A DNA stretch of 30,011 nucleotides, taken from positions 1 to 30,011 of IMG/VR virus record IMGVR_UViG_3300027739_000155; one strand, written 5' to 3'. The translations under genes and the position numbers were made by a program. Under the pieces are notes generated by a model. The model saw only the letters and a program-made list of their open reading frames with translations, made no database searches and was not told where the DNA came from. Numbering within the stretch: position 1 is the first letter of the stretch; every line of letters begins with the position of its first letter. The stretch comes from a virus. Of the stretch, positions 15,731 through 22,603 are shown in pieces.

Positions 15731-15970
15731 TTACTTGCTCATTTGGGCGATTGCCTCAGGGTATTTGGCACATATCTGCTTGAGTATGTCGGTTTCACCA
15801 TATCCACGGTGCTCAATCCACCACTCGGCAGATGTCTCAAGGTGCAGGACAGCCTCTACCGCATCGGGGTTTCCAAAACGAGGGCGCAAAAGGCCGATAA
15901 TTTCGGATTTAATGTCAGTCGCCCACTTGATCTGTTTTTCGGTGCCTTCCATTTTTGTTTTCAGTGTCAT
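15731..15970 (-). CDS. Unknown small protein (79 aa), first of a leftward trio
   Basis: The product begins MTLKTKMEGTEKQIKWATDIKSEI and has a Trp-containing middle (SAEWWIEHRGYGETDILKQI). The TEKQIKWA start is a recurrent feature of small phage and plasmid proteins, but I cannot name a function. No Shine-Dalgarno site is visible; the leader is A-rich. The 170-base AT-rich spacer upstream may hold its own promoter, which would allow separate expression from the portal operon. Confidence 0.6.
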   Translation of the reverse strand: MTLKTKMEGTEKQIKWATDIKSEIIGLLRPRFGNPDAVEAVLHLETSAEWWIEHRGYGETDILKQICAKYPEAIAQMSK

Positions 15971-16140
15971 GGCTGTTTTTCGTTTTGTTGTTGATTACTG
16001 CCTTCTGATATAAATGTACGGAATGTTTGGCAAAGCACAAAACAAATAGACAAAAAAAACAGAGGGAATGATATTTTTTTTTGATTGTGCGATGATTTTT
16101 TGTGTCTTCCGCCAGAAAGAAAAAGACAAGATCTCGATTA
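15971..16140 (-). promoter_or_regulatory. AT-rich spacer with possible leftward promoter and long inverted repeat
   Basis: This 170-base gap between leftward genes is much richer in A and T than its surroundings. On the minus strand, TTTGTG and TACATTTATATC (around 16007-16041) could serve as promoter elements for the three small genes. An imperfect inverted repeat is present: GCACAA at 16035-16040 pairs with TTGTGC at 16085-16090, and inside it A8 (16052-16059) faces T9 (16074-16082). It could terminate the portal operon or act as a regulatory structure. None of this is certain. Confidence 0.35.
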
Positions 16141-16578
16141 TTATTTCCCACCCCAGTCGAACGACTGAAACACACGGTCGGCGATCTGGCCGACCGGTTC
16201 TTCTCGGGCACCTCCGAACGAAAACCAGTTGTACCGCCCACGCCACTTTAATGTTTTCGCTGCTGCATCTCCGGTGATCCTGATGGTGTACCGGGTATCG
16301 GTCACGCTCGAGGTCATCGTGTTGATCGTGTTCGGGTGCGAGAACCCGAAGAAATCCACGTGTCCACGAAACCGTCCGGAAGCTCGCTTCCGCTTCTCAT
16401 ACTCCTTCCAACGATACTGAAACGGGCCGCCATTGGCGAAGCGGCCTTCGAGCGTCTCGTCGTAGATGAACTCCTTTGCCTCGTTGCCTACGATCTCAAG
16501 AAACCGCCTGATCTGGCCGCGGTCGATGATCCGGACGAGGTAGTCGCGGACGTTACCCTGATTTCCAACGATGTTCAC
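16141..16578 (-). CDS. Mu gpG-like virion morphogenesis / tail completion protein
   Basis: This 145-residue protein has the layout of phage virion morphogenesis proteins (Mu gpG/P2 gpS group). It has a helical N-terminus (VRDYLVRIIDRGQIRRFLEIVGNEAKEFIYDE), a GGPFQYRWKEYEKRKRASGR segment typical of the family's W...Y...R/K region, and beta strands ending in a Gly-rich tail. It probably acts at the head-tail joint. Its ATG overlaps the portal stop as ATGA on the minus strand. It is the last gene of the four-gene connector operon. Confidence 0.7.
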   Translation of the reverse strand: MNIVGNQGNVRDYLVRIIDRGQIRRFLEIVGNEAKEFIYDETLEGRFANGGPFQYRWKEYEKRKRASGRFRGHVDFFGFSHPNTINTMTSSVTDTRYTIRITGDAAAKTLKWRGRYNWFSFGGAREEPVGQIADRVFQSFDWGGK

Positions 16579-17966
16579 AGTCTGAACGGGTTATTTTTCG
16601 AAAGCCCTGGCAGAATCATGTTTTCCCGATCTGAATTCACCGGCAACCGGTAGAGATTTGCGACCTCGCCTTCGGTAAACTCAGCGCCCATTGACGAGGC
16701 GGATTCGACCAGGCGGATAACCTCGGGGGCTTTGAATTCCTCGGGAAGCTTGGTGCAAAAATGGACAGGGTAGCGCTTTCCTTCTGGGAAATTGAGGTCA
16801 CGGATCGGGATGAGCAGCTGATCGGCGAGGATCTGGTCTCGGATAGCGCACACCGACGAAAGCATCTCGTCATCATAGGCCATGCCGGTTGCTGATGTGG
16901 CCCTTGTGCTGTCCTTCTCGGTGCTCATATCCTGACCTTTCAGTCCTTTCGTGGCCTCGCTGTTGTGCGTGTCGAGGTCATCGCGGAACACTGATGTGGT
17001 GCTGACGGCATCGGCGCCGATATAATCGACCGTAACCGTTGACGGATGCTTGATGCTTCTGAGTTTGCCGTTGGCGTTGTAGGCTCCGTAGATGGTTGCT
17101 GCATCGGCTGCGTTGTTCGGGTCCTGATTGTCGTACGAAACATCAAGTGTCGGCTCGGCAAACCGGTTTCGGTACTTCCTGCCGTCTACCCGAGTGTACA
17201 CTTTATCTACCCAGGTATCAAAAACCCGCTTCTGGCTGCCAATCTCGGTAAATGGCACCGGCTTGATCATGAGCTGATCGGCATCGGCCGGATCGATGGC
17301 AAAAATGAATTGCGTCGGCCTGTCGCTGATGTTCATGGCCTGCGCTCCGTCCTGGATGTAAAGCAGGTTGCCTTCCGCATCTGATTGCAGGTAGATGTTC
17401 GGTAACTGCCTGATCTCAACCGGCACCACCGGCGTGAATCCCGGAATTCCGTTACCGGAATACTCATCACGTATGGATTGAGATGCTTCCCCCCATACGA
17501 TCTCCTGCAGCGTCGGCCAGAATGTCCCCCATGCGGCGCGCTCTCGAACGGCATTGAAGTTTATCGAATGCAGGACCATAGACAAAAACTTTACCTGTGC
17601 TTGTGCATCCGGATCGTCCTTGATCTCATCTGGCAGCTCAATCTCAAACGGATAGGCTACTGTGCGGCGCATGAGGTCTGAAGTAGTGCCTCCGATGTGG
17701 CCGTCACGCAGTACGCCTTTCTGGATGTACCGGTAATAGGTCATCGGAAGCCCGGAATCCGCCTGCTGTTTTGCGTTCCTTATGGCCGCGTCGCTCAACT
17801 CGAGGCCGCTGAAATCCTTCATGTCGCGCTGAATCCCCGCCATGGCGCTGTTGATGGCCAAGCGGTCGATAGGGGCACTTACGGGATGGACCGTCTGCTC
17901 TGTCGGCATTGAGTCAGGTTTTGCGGAGCGATTGCGACGGAAAAGATCGAGTATGCTCATGGTCAA
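16575..17966 (-). CDS. Portal protein, DUF935/Mu gp29-like
   Basis: This 463-residue protein forms the ring at the capsid vertex through which DNA is packaged. The segment SGLPMTYYRYIQKGVLRDGHIGGTTSDLMRRTVAYPFEIELPD (residues about 70-112) is characteristic of DUF935 portals. So are the following WPTLQEIVWG, QFIFAIDPADADQLMIKPVPF and FDTWVDKVYTRVDGRKYRNRFAEP-type segments. Length fits the family (450-520). It lies on the opposite strand to both terL and the capsid gene, although these three must act together. ATGA overlaps at both ends place it in one operon with the connector genes. Confidence 0.82.
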   Translation of the reverse strand: MTMSILDLFRRNRSAKPDSMPTEQTVHPVSAPIDRLAINSAMAGIQRDMKDFSGLELSDAAIRNAKQQADSGLPMTYYRYIQKGVLRDGHIGGTTSDLMRRTVAYPFEIELPDEIKDDPDAQAQVKFLSMVLHSINFNAVRERAAWGTFWPTLQEIVWGEASQSIRDEYSGNGIPGFTPVVPVEIRQLPNIYLQSDAEGNLLYIQDGAQAMNISDRPTQFIFAIDPADADQLMIKPVPFTEIGSQKRVFDTWVDKVYTRVDGRKYRNRFAEPTLDVSYDNQDPNNAADAATIYGAYNANGKLRSIKHPSTVTVDYIGADAVSTTSVFRDDLDTHNSEATKGLKGQDMSTEKDSTRATSATGMAYDDEMLSSVCAIRDQILADQLLIPIRDLNFPEGKRYPVHFCTKLPEEFKAPEVIRLVESASSMGAEFTEGEVANLYRLPVNSDRENMILPGLSKNNPFRL

Positions 17967-18388
17967 GCGTTGATAGTTGCAATAGTGAAGTCTATCCGGA
18001 TTCCAAGGACGCCAATGTTCGGGAACGGGCTTGGTCCGTCTGCCCTGGTCAACTGACCAAGGCCCGACACGGTACGGTCGTTAAGCTTTTCGACGAAATC
18101 ATCAGCATGTTGCAGAGCACGAATGTAATCGTCGTCCGTTCGCGCCTCAGGATAGGTGAGCAGTGTCTGCATGGAGAGTCGATAGACATAGTGCTCGAAA
18201 GGTCCATCTCCCTGCAGGAAGAATCCGCATTTGTTGACCGCTTGATTCGGAGACTTGCGTAAAGCCTCTTCAAGCGCAGGAGCATACATAATCTGTCCGG
18301 CCTGAGGAAAGAACTTTTTGCCGGACGTTCTTTCGAGTGAAAGCAAGAACGTCCGCACCGTCTGATGCGCTGATGCAAGCCCTATCAT
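17963..18388 (-). CDS. Head-tail connector / tail-terminator-like protein
   Basis: This 141-residue protein lies between the gp36-like gene and the portal, overlapping both by four bases. It has helical segments (QTVRTFLLSLERTSGKKFF, DDYIRALQHADDFVEKL) and a beta-rich end (NIGVLGIRIDFTIATINA) like small joining proteins that cap the tail tube (Mu gp37 position). I rely mainly on gene order for the role, since no single motif is decisive. It might instead be a minor tail or neck protein. Confidence 0.6.
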   Translation of the reverse strand: MIGLASAHQTVRTFLLSLERTSGKKFFPQAGQIMYAPALEEALRKSPNQAVNKCGFFLQGDGPFEHYVYRLSMQTLLTYPEARTDDDYIRALQHADDFVEKLNDRTVSGLGQLTRADGPSPFPNIGVLGIRIDFTIATINA

Positions 18389-18969
18389 ATCATCACCCCA
18401 TTATCATTCGTTCGGATGGTTTCTGCAAAAGCAGAACCGTAATCGGAGCCTGACGCGCTGACTGTCGGCGCATCAGCCCCTGTCGCGATCGCTTCGGCGG
18501 CGCTCATATCAAGATCATCCTGTGATTTTGCAACCCGATCCAGCTCTTCCTTGCATTCGTCGTAGTGCATCATGAGGAAAGTCCGCTGCCCCTGCTCGAG
18601 CTTGCTTCCCGGACGGTTGAGCAGCTCCTGTGCAGCAAAGGCGACAGCCCAGCGCTTCAGCGTCTCAGTCGTGTCGTCCTCGTGGTCAGGATCAAATGAG
18701 AATGGGATCTTGTGAGATGCGCCATATCGCGGCCGCAGCGCCCGGTTGATTTTTGTGCAGGCGCTTTTTATCAGGTCTTCGAGCAGCTCCTGCTTTTCAG
18801 GATCCGAGAGATCGGCAAAAAGCTGGGCGGTTGCCCCATCTGGGTTGTCTGGGATTTCGATGCCATTGACGTCTTGTCCGGGCTCTTCCTGTTGAGTGAG
18901 TGTCTGCAGGCTTGAGTAAGAGAAGTGCCTCTGCAGGTCGCGAACTGTGGCGTAGACGGTATATGCCAT
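18385..18969 (-). CDS. DUF1320 / Mu gp36-like head-tail connector
   Basis: This 194-residue protein is the first gene of the leftward operon. A GGAG site lies just before its ATG. The start (MAYTVYATVRDLQRHF) and the middle (LLEDLIKSACTKINRALRPRYG, ETLKRWAVAFAAQELL) match the DUF1320/gp36 pattern of adaptor proteins that sit under the portal. The C-terminal 50 residues are Ala/Ser/Asp-rich and probably disordered. It is transcribed away from acb2 across a 159-base divergent control region that contains two operator-like palindromes. Confidence 0.78.
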   Translation of the reverse strand: MAYTVYATVRDLQRHFSYSSLQTLTQQEEPGQDVNGIEIPDNPDGATAQLFADLSDPEKQELLEDLIKSACTKINRALRPRYGASHKIPFSFDPDHEDDTTETLKRWAVAFAAQELLNRPGSKLEQGQRTFLMMHYDECKEELDRVAKSQDDLDMSAAEAIATGADAPTVSASGSDYGSAFAETIRTNDNGVMI

Positions 18970-19030
18970 ATGGTGATCTCCGGTTTTCCTGAATGATACC
19001 CTGATAGACTTGGCCGGTTGTCGTGCATAA

Positions 19031-19064
19031 GTGCCAATTTCGGCACATCTGCCAAAATTGGCAG
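19031..19064. promoter_or_regulatory. Two tandem operator-like palindromes in the divergent region
   Basis: GTGCCAATTTCGGCAC (19031-19046) and CTGCCAAAATTGGCAG (19049-19064) are inverted repeats with 5-bp and 7-bp arms. Both fit one consensus, TGCCAA-N4-GGCA, and their centres are 18 bases apart, on similar faces of the helix. They lie between divergent genes starting at 18969 and 19129. TTGGCA inside the second site could also act as a -35 element in either direction, so a bound repressor would block promoters. The binding protein is not identified; the small helix-turn-helix protein at 15049-15291 or a repressor outside the window are candidates. Confidence 0.6.
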
Positions 19065-19128
19065 CAAATGACGTGTAAAAATGTTTGTGCGTGGGTAACT
19101 ATCCGGAAACACACGCGCACAGAAAAAC

Positions 19129-19353
19129 ATGGACAACCAGCACAGAAAGATTTCCGGGTACAGAGAACTATCTCAAGATGAGATAGACATGATGAACCGC
19201 GTCAAGTTGGCAGGAAAAGCACTTGCCGACCTGATTCGCGAAATCGAAAAAAGCGGCGCTGCAGATGGCAGGTGGCTTTCGATTGGCAAAACGGATCTGC
19301 AGAAAGGTCTTATGGCTGTAACTCGCTCCATAGCAACGCCGGAGTTTTTCTGA
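19129..19353 (+). CDS. acb2: Acb2-type cyclic-nucleotide sponge (anti-CBASS)
   Basis: This 74-residue protein fits the Acb2 family (Acb2/Tad1 hairpin domain). It has the pattern HRKISGYRELSQDEIDMMNRVK at the N-terminus, a long helical hairpin, and the ending RWLSIGKTDLQKGLMAVTRSIATPEFF. Acb2 forms hexamers that bind cyclic di- and trinucleotides such as 3',3'-cGAMP and thereby prevent activation of CBASS effectors. Tyr11 and Lys26 stand at the positions I remember as ligand contacts in the Pseudomonas phage PaMx33 protein. It is the first rightward gene after the divergent region. Its stop shares one base with the ATG of the capsid protease gene (TGATG), so it would be co-expressed with head genes. 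The leader is A-rich without a Shine-Dalgarno site. Confidence 0.8.
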   Translation: MDNQHRKISGYRELSQDEIDMMNRVKLAGKALADLIREIEKSGAADGRWLSIGKTDLQKGLMAVTRSIATPEFF

Positions 19354-20447
19354 TGAACACAGTCTTCGTTTCAGCCACCGGAAAATACCTGCAGGGGGAT
19401 CTTACCCCTCAACTGTTCCGCGATCTCGTCGAGAGCTACGACCCGGTAGTCTACGAAGCTGGCGCATTTGTGGCGCACTCGACAAAGTGGGCTGAGGCGG
19501 GCATCACTGAGCCGCCGAGGCTTGCGGCCGTGAAAAGCCTGTCAGACAGCATGATCGATAGCTCCGGGCGGGTGTACCTTTCTGCCGGAATTGAAGAGAC
19601 GGCGGACTACTCCGAGGCGCAGCAGTATTTTCCGCACAAGTCTATCGAGTTCTGGGACGGAAATGACCCCCGGAACCCGCTGAACCAGCCTCACATCCCT
19701 GCCGAAAAGCAGGGTAAACCGTATCTCCGTGGCTTCGCCCTGCTTGGGGATTCCCCGGCCGCAAAGTTGCCGGCCGCCATAACAAGATTTTTCGGGCCGC
19801 TGACCGACGAGAAACGTCAGGAGCTGTCACGGTATGCAGATGCGGCAGCCGGCCTGTATTGCTACGATGACAGCTTACGAACCAAAACCATCAACACTAT
19901 GAAGAAGATCGCTCAGGCCTGTGGCCTTGCCGATGATGCATCCGAAGATCAGATCATTGTCTCGGTCAAACAGTACCAGGACGAAAACGCGGCGCTCAAG
20001 ACCAAGGTCGAGACGCTCGAAAAATCGGCCGGTGACGGCGTCAAGGAGTACAGCGACAAGCTGACCGTTGCCGAGACGGCCATCTTATCGCTTCGCACTG
20101 CCCTGCACACCGAGAAAGTTTCCGGATTTGTCCGCGACGCTCAGGCAAAGAACCTTACCATCGGAGCCGAAAAGCTCGAACGGCTGAAGACCTATGCCGA
20201 CCGCGATTACCGCGACGGTGACGAGACGTACACTTTAGCTACCGCCTACCTGGCTGACATCCCGGCCGTACAGCAGATGCACGTCGGAAAAGTTGCTGGC
20301 GCAGCCGACCCGAACGCCGAAGATCTGAAGAAAGTCAAATGCTTCGCAGATCTGGCTTCTGACGCAGACCTCAGATCGCGATACGCAGAGGCGTTCCCGG
20401 AACAGTATGACAAGCTGGTACAGAACCCCGGCCTGAAGCTGGCCTGA
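19353..20447 (+). CDS. Prohead protease with C-terminal scaffold (Mu gpI-like)
   Basis: This 364-residue protein is the capsid maturation protease and scaffold. The ATG at 19353 overlaps the acb2 stop. The N-terminal half has the Mu I-type features: DLVESYDPVVYEAGAFVAHSTKWAEAGITEPPRLAAVKSL, a GRVYLSAGIEET strand, FPHKSIEFW and LRGFALLGDSPAA(K)LP. The Ser in LGDSPA and the His in PHKS are candidate catalytic residues. From about residue 190 the chain becomes helical and charged (QDENAALKTKVETLEKSAGD), as in a scaffold domain. The protein should build the prohead with the next gene's product and then degrade the scaffold. Confidence 0.83.
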   Translation: MNTVFVSATGKYLQGDLTPQLFRDLVESYDPVVYEAGAFVAHSTKWAEAGITEPPRLAAVKSLSDSMIDSSGRVYLSAGIEETADYSEAQQYFPHKSIEFWDGNDPRNPLNQPHIPAEKQGKPYLRGFALLGDSPAAKLPAAITRFFGPLTDEKRQELSRYADAAAGLYCYDDSLRTKTINTMKKIAQACGLADDASEDQIIVSVKQYQDENAALKTKVETLEKSAGDGVKEYSDKLTVAETAILSLRTALHTEKVSGFVRDAQAKNLTIGAEKLERLKTYADRDYRDGDETYTLATAYLADIPAVQQMHVGKVAGAADPNAEDLKKVKCFADLASDADLRSRYAEAFPEQYDKLVQNPGLKLA

Positions 20448-20483
20448 CATTATCAAATCACGTAATCAAGGAGACTATCTATC

Positions 20484-21455
20484 ATGGCAACTCAGGTAAC
20501 CGCAACAGGCGCGATACTCTTCAGCTCTCTGGTGCAGACTGCGCTTTTGGAGCAGCCCGAACTGGACATGTTCAGCTCGGAGACTGACCAGAAGGTCGAA
20601 CGTGTGAACGGCAACTGGCCGTCCAGCGTGAAGTTTCTTCGTCTGGGAACTCCGACCGTTGGCGACCTGACCGGGACTTATCCTGTGCTCGGGGCAAATG
20701 CAGGCGACACTCTCGCCCGTACCGAGATCGAGATGAAGCTCAAGAAGGGCGGAATCTCGGGCGCAAACTCCATCCGGGTGCAGAACGTGGAAGAGAAACT
20801 GCACGGCATGACCATCAAGAGCGCACTGGTGCAGACCGCGAAGGATGCGGTTATGAACTATGTGCTGAAGGACATGTTTACCCGCATGATCCGCCAGAAA
20901 GACATCGGAAATGTCGATTACGGCGGCGAGGCTCTTGCATCCGGGCAGCACACGGCATGGGCTACCGCCGGCACCGTCGCGAACGCCGACTTCCTGACGG
21001 CTCGCGCGTTCCTGAACAAGGCGCAGGTTCCGACCGGAAACCGGCACATGGCTTTCTTCACCGACGAATATTCTGATTTCATGGCCGACGCGACGCTAAA
21101 ACCCTGGTTCCAGTACAACAACTTGGCATTTGCCAACGGTGACATGCCGAAAAAAGTGCACGGGTTCCAGATGGTAGAAACCACAGCAATCCCGCTCATC
21201 AAGCCTTCGACCGGCGTTCCTTCGGCAGCGGCAGCGACGTTTACCGGCGAGACATCTGCCAACGACACCCGGAACTCAATGCTGGCATGGGCCAAGGAAA
21301 TGGTCGGCCTGCTGATCGCCGGAATCGAGACGGTTATCAACCCGATCCCCGGCGGTGGCGGCGACTATGCTCTTGAGCTGTTTATCTACTACTATGGTGG
21401 CGTCCTCCGTAAGGATGGAGTGTACCACCTGTACGACAGCACCGCCAACAGCTGA
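20484..21455 (+). CDS. Major capsid protein
   Basis: This 323-residue protein directly follows the protease/scaffold gene and has a good AAGGAG site. It begins MATQVTATGAILFSSLVQTALLEQPELDMFSS. Later segments are HK97-fold-like: the E-loop region rich in Gly and Lys, a helical spine (LHGMTIKSALVQTAKDAVMNYVLKDMFTRM), a domain with RHMAFFTDEYSDFMADATLKPWFQY, and a closing strand (YALELFIYYYGGVLRKDGVYHLYD). No cleavable N-terminal delta domain is obvious, which agrees with a separate scaffold. Position and length make the assignment strong, although I cannot name the exact capsid subfamily. Confidence 0.78.
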   Translation: MATQVTATGAILFSSLVQTALLEQPELDMFSSETDQKVERVNGNWPSSVKFLRLGTPTVGDLTGTYPVLGANAGDTLARTEIEMKLKKGGISGANSIRVQNVEEKLHGMTIKSALVQTAKDAVMNYVLKDMFTRMIRQKDIGNVDYGGEALASGQHTAWATAGTVANADFLTARAFLNKAQVPTGNRHMAFFTDEYSDFMADATLKPWFQYNNLAFANGDMPKKVHGFQMVETTAIPLIKPSTGVPSAAAATFTGETSANDTRNSMLAWAKEMVGLLIAGIETVINPIPGGGGDYALELFIYYYGGVLRKDGVYHLYDSTANS

Positions 21456-21476
21456 CCGTAGGGGAAACGAAACGAT

Positions 21477-21500
21477 GAGGGCGGCATAGCGTCCGCCCTC
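21477..21500 (+). terminator. Strong hairpin after the capsid gene (terminator or attenuator)
   Basis: GAGGGCGG (21477-21484) and CCGCCCTC (21493-21500) form a perfect, GC-rich 8-bp stem with an 8-base loop, 21 bases after the capsid stop. No T-run follows (AAATCATC), so it is a weak intrinsic terminator, an attenuator or an mRNA 3' stabiliser. Such an element would let the capsid message exceed that of the tail genes. Confidence 0.6.
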
Positions 21501-21514
21501 AAATCATCAACACC

Positions 21515-21697
21515 ATGGCAGAAAAAGACGCATTTGTGACGCTGATCAATCCGCAGGGGAAGGCTGTTCCCGTGTGGGATTACGCAGACGGGCAGCATGT
21601 GAATAACTTGCTTGCCGTCGGCTGGAAGCGTCCTGTCGAAAAGAAACAAAAACCGGCCGTCACCGAAGAGGCCACAACCACCGATAAGGAGGCCTGA
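21515..21697 (+). CDS. Unknown small protein (60 aa) between capsid and tail genes
   Basis: The product begins MAEKDAFVTLINPQGKAVPVWDY and has a basic, then acidic and threonine-rich tail (EKKQKPAVTEEATTTDKEA). The first 40 residues look like a small beta unit (VTLINPQG, GWKRP). Small genes in this place often encode head-joining or capsid accessory proteins, but no family is recognised. It is followed two bases later by the next ATG. Confidence 0.6.
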   Translation: MAEKDAFVTLINPQGKAVPVWDYADGQHVNNLLAVGWKRPVEKKQKPAVTEEATTTDKEA

Positions 21698-21699
21698 AT

Positions 21700-22116
21700 A
21701 TGCCCATCCTTGGGAATTCCGCGAAGTTCGGCATCGGGGCCACCCCGAACTACGTCGCGCACGGGAAAAACATCACTTGGGACCCCGGAAAGCGCAACCT
21801 GCCAAAATCCGAAGACCTCAGCGAAGAAGTGCCGACGCTCTATAATGGAAGCCGCTCGAACGCTCAGGTCACGCTGACCGTGGCTCATGACAAGGCCGAT
21901 ACAAACGGTCAGGTGGCGCTCAACACGGCTTTCAAGTCGGGCACGACCGTGGCCTGCACGCTTGCGCCAGAAGGAACCACTGTCGGAAACGAGAAAATCA
22001 CCGGCACGGCACGGGTCGAAAGCATCGGCAGCATGTCGATGGATAAAGACCAGATTGTCATGCGCAACGTAGTGCTGATCGTGTCCGGCGACTACACGGA
22101 GGGCGTGTTCTCATGA
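21700..22116 (+). CDS. Major tail tube protein
   Basis: This 138-residue, beta-rich protein starts after a strong AAGGAGG site, as expected for a highly expressed virion component. The segments YVAHGKNITWDPGKRNLPKSEDLSEEV, NAQVTLTVAHD and GTARVESIGSMSMDKDQIVMRNVVLIVSGDYTEGVFS resemble the tail tube proteins of siphoviruses. Gene order (before the chaperone and tape measure genes) supports the call. It polymerises around the tape measure protein to form the tail tube. Confidence 0.75.
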   Translation: MPILGNSAKFGIGATPNYVAHGKNITWDPGKRNLPKSEDLSEEVPTLYNGSRSNAQVTLTVAHDKADTNGQVALNTAFKSGTTVACTLAPEGTTVGNEKITGTARVESIGSMSMDKDQIVMRNVVLIVSGDYTEGVFS

Positions 22117-22439
22117 GGTTGATTGAGAAGATTAAGGCCGAGTACGCTGACGCCGCAAAGCAGAGTATCCATGTCCCAGAGTGGGACGCGGATATCCATT
22201 TCAAGCGCATCACAACTGAAGAGCTTGACGTTTCGACGGCGGAGACTCCTGATGGCGTGAGCGCAACGCACAGCAACGCCCGTCTTGTCGTACTGAAAGC
22301 GCTGGACGAGAACGGAAAGCGCCTGTTTTCCAACGAGGACGCTGATGCGCTCGTTTCCTCAGCCGATCCGAAAGTGATTAACCGGATCGCCACCGAGATG
22401 GTGAAGGTTCGGGGCGTTGACGAAAAAAAAGACAGCTGA
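22113..22439 (+). CDS. Tail assembly chaperone (G-like, unshifted form)
   Basis: This 108-residue protein overlaps the tube gene by four bases (ATGA) and precedes the tape measure gene. The segment DADIHFKRITTEELDVS... GKRLFSNEDADALVSSADPKVINRIATEMV fits the tail assembly chaperone pattern, in which the protein coats the tape measure chain during tail assembly. The last codons contain an A8 run that could cause a -1 frameshift into the downstream frame, producing a longer GT-like protein of 157 residues. Frameshift-made long and short forms are typical of this family. Confidence 0.78.
   Translation: MRLIEKIKAEYADAAKQSIHVPEWDADIHFKRITTEELDVSTAETPDGVSATHSNARLVVLKALDENGKRLFSNEDADALVSSADPKVINRIATEMVKVRGVDEKKDS
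22424..22430 (+). promoter_or_regulatory. Probable -1 ribosomal frameshift site (A AAA AAA)
   Basis: An uninterrupted run of eight A (22423-22430) falls in the zero frame as GAA AAA AAA, giving an X XXY YYZ heptamer three codons before the stop TGA at 22437-22439. Slipping back one base reads on as AGA CAG CTG and stays open to TAG at 22583-22585. Only a weak downstream hairpin (CTGA/TCAG near 22440) is seen. Frameshift sites of this kind are common in tail chaperone genes. Efficiency is unknown. Confidence 0.7.
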
Positions 22440-22585
22440 CTGATTCCGGTTCAGAAATGGCCTGGTACGACATTGCCGAAATGCTGGGAGGCCGAACGGT
22501 AGAAGAGTGGAAAAGCATCATGTCCATCGACGAGTTCCATGGATGGATTGCCCGGAGTGAGATCAAGAGAGAGAATAAACAATAG
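22430..22585 (+). CDS. Frameshift extension of the tail assembly chaperone (T part)
   Basis: This frame has no good start of its own at the left end, but continues the chaperone after a -1 shift. It adds 51 residues: RQLTDSGSE, then MAWYDIAEMLGGRTVEEWKS, then IMSIDEFHGWIARSEIKREN-KQ. The D/E-W-K and EF-x-GWIA pattern is typical for the T region of tail chaperones. An ATG at 22457 could give a separate 42-residue protein, but no ribosome site precedes it. The frame ends 18 bases before the tape measure gene, filling what would otherwise be a 164-base gap. Confidence 0.72.
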   Translation, partial: RQLTDSGSEMAWYDIAEMLGGRTVEEWKSIMSIDEFHGWIARSEIKRENKQ

Positions 22586-22603
22586 CCCTTGTACTGACTG
22601 GCC

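Noticed and set aside
15049-18969. Invertible DNA segment with recombinase-driven switching
   Set aside because: No inverted repeats are visible at the two ends and no invertase gene is present, so simple fixed inversion or mosaic exchange is more likely.
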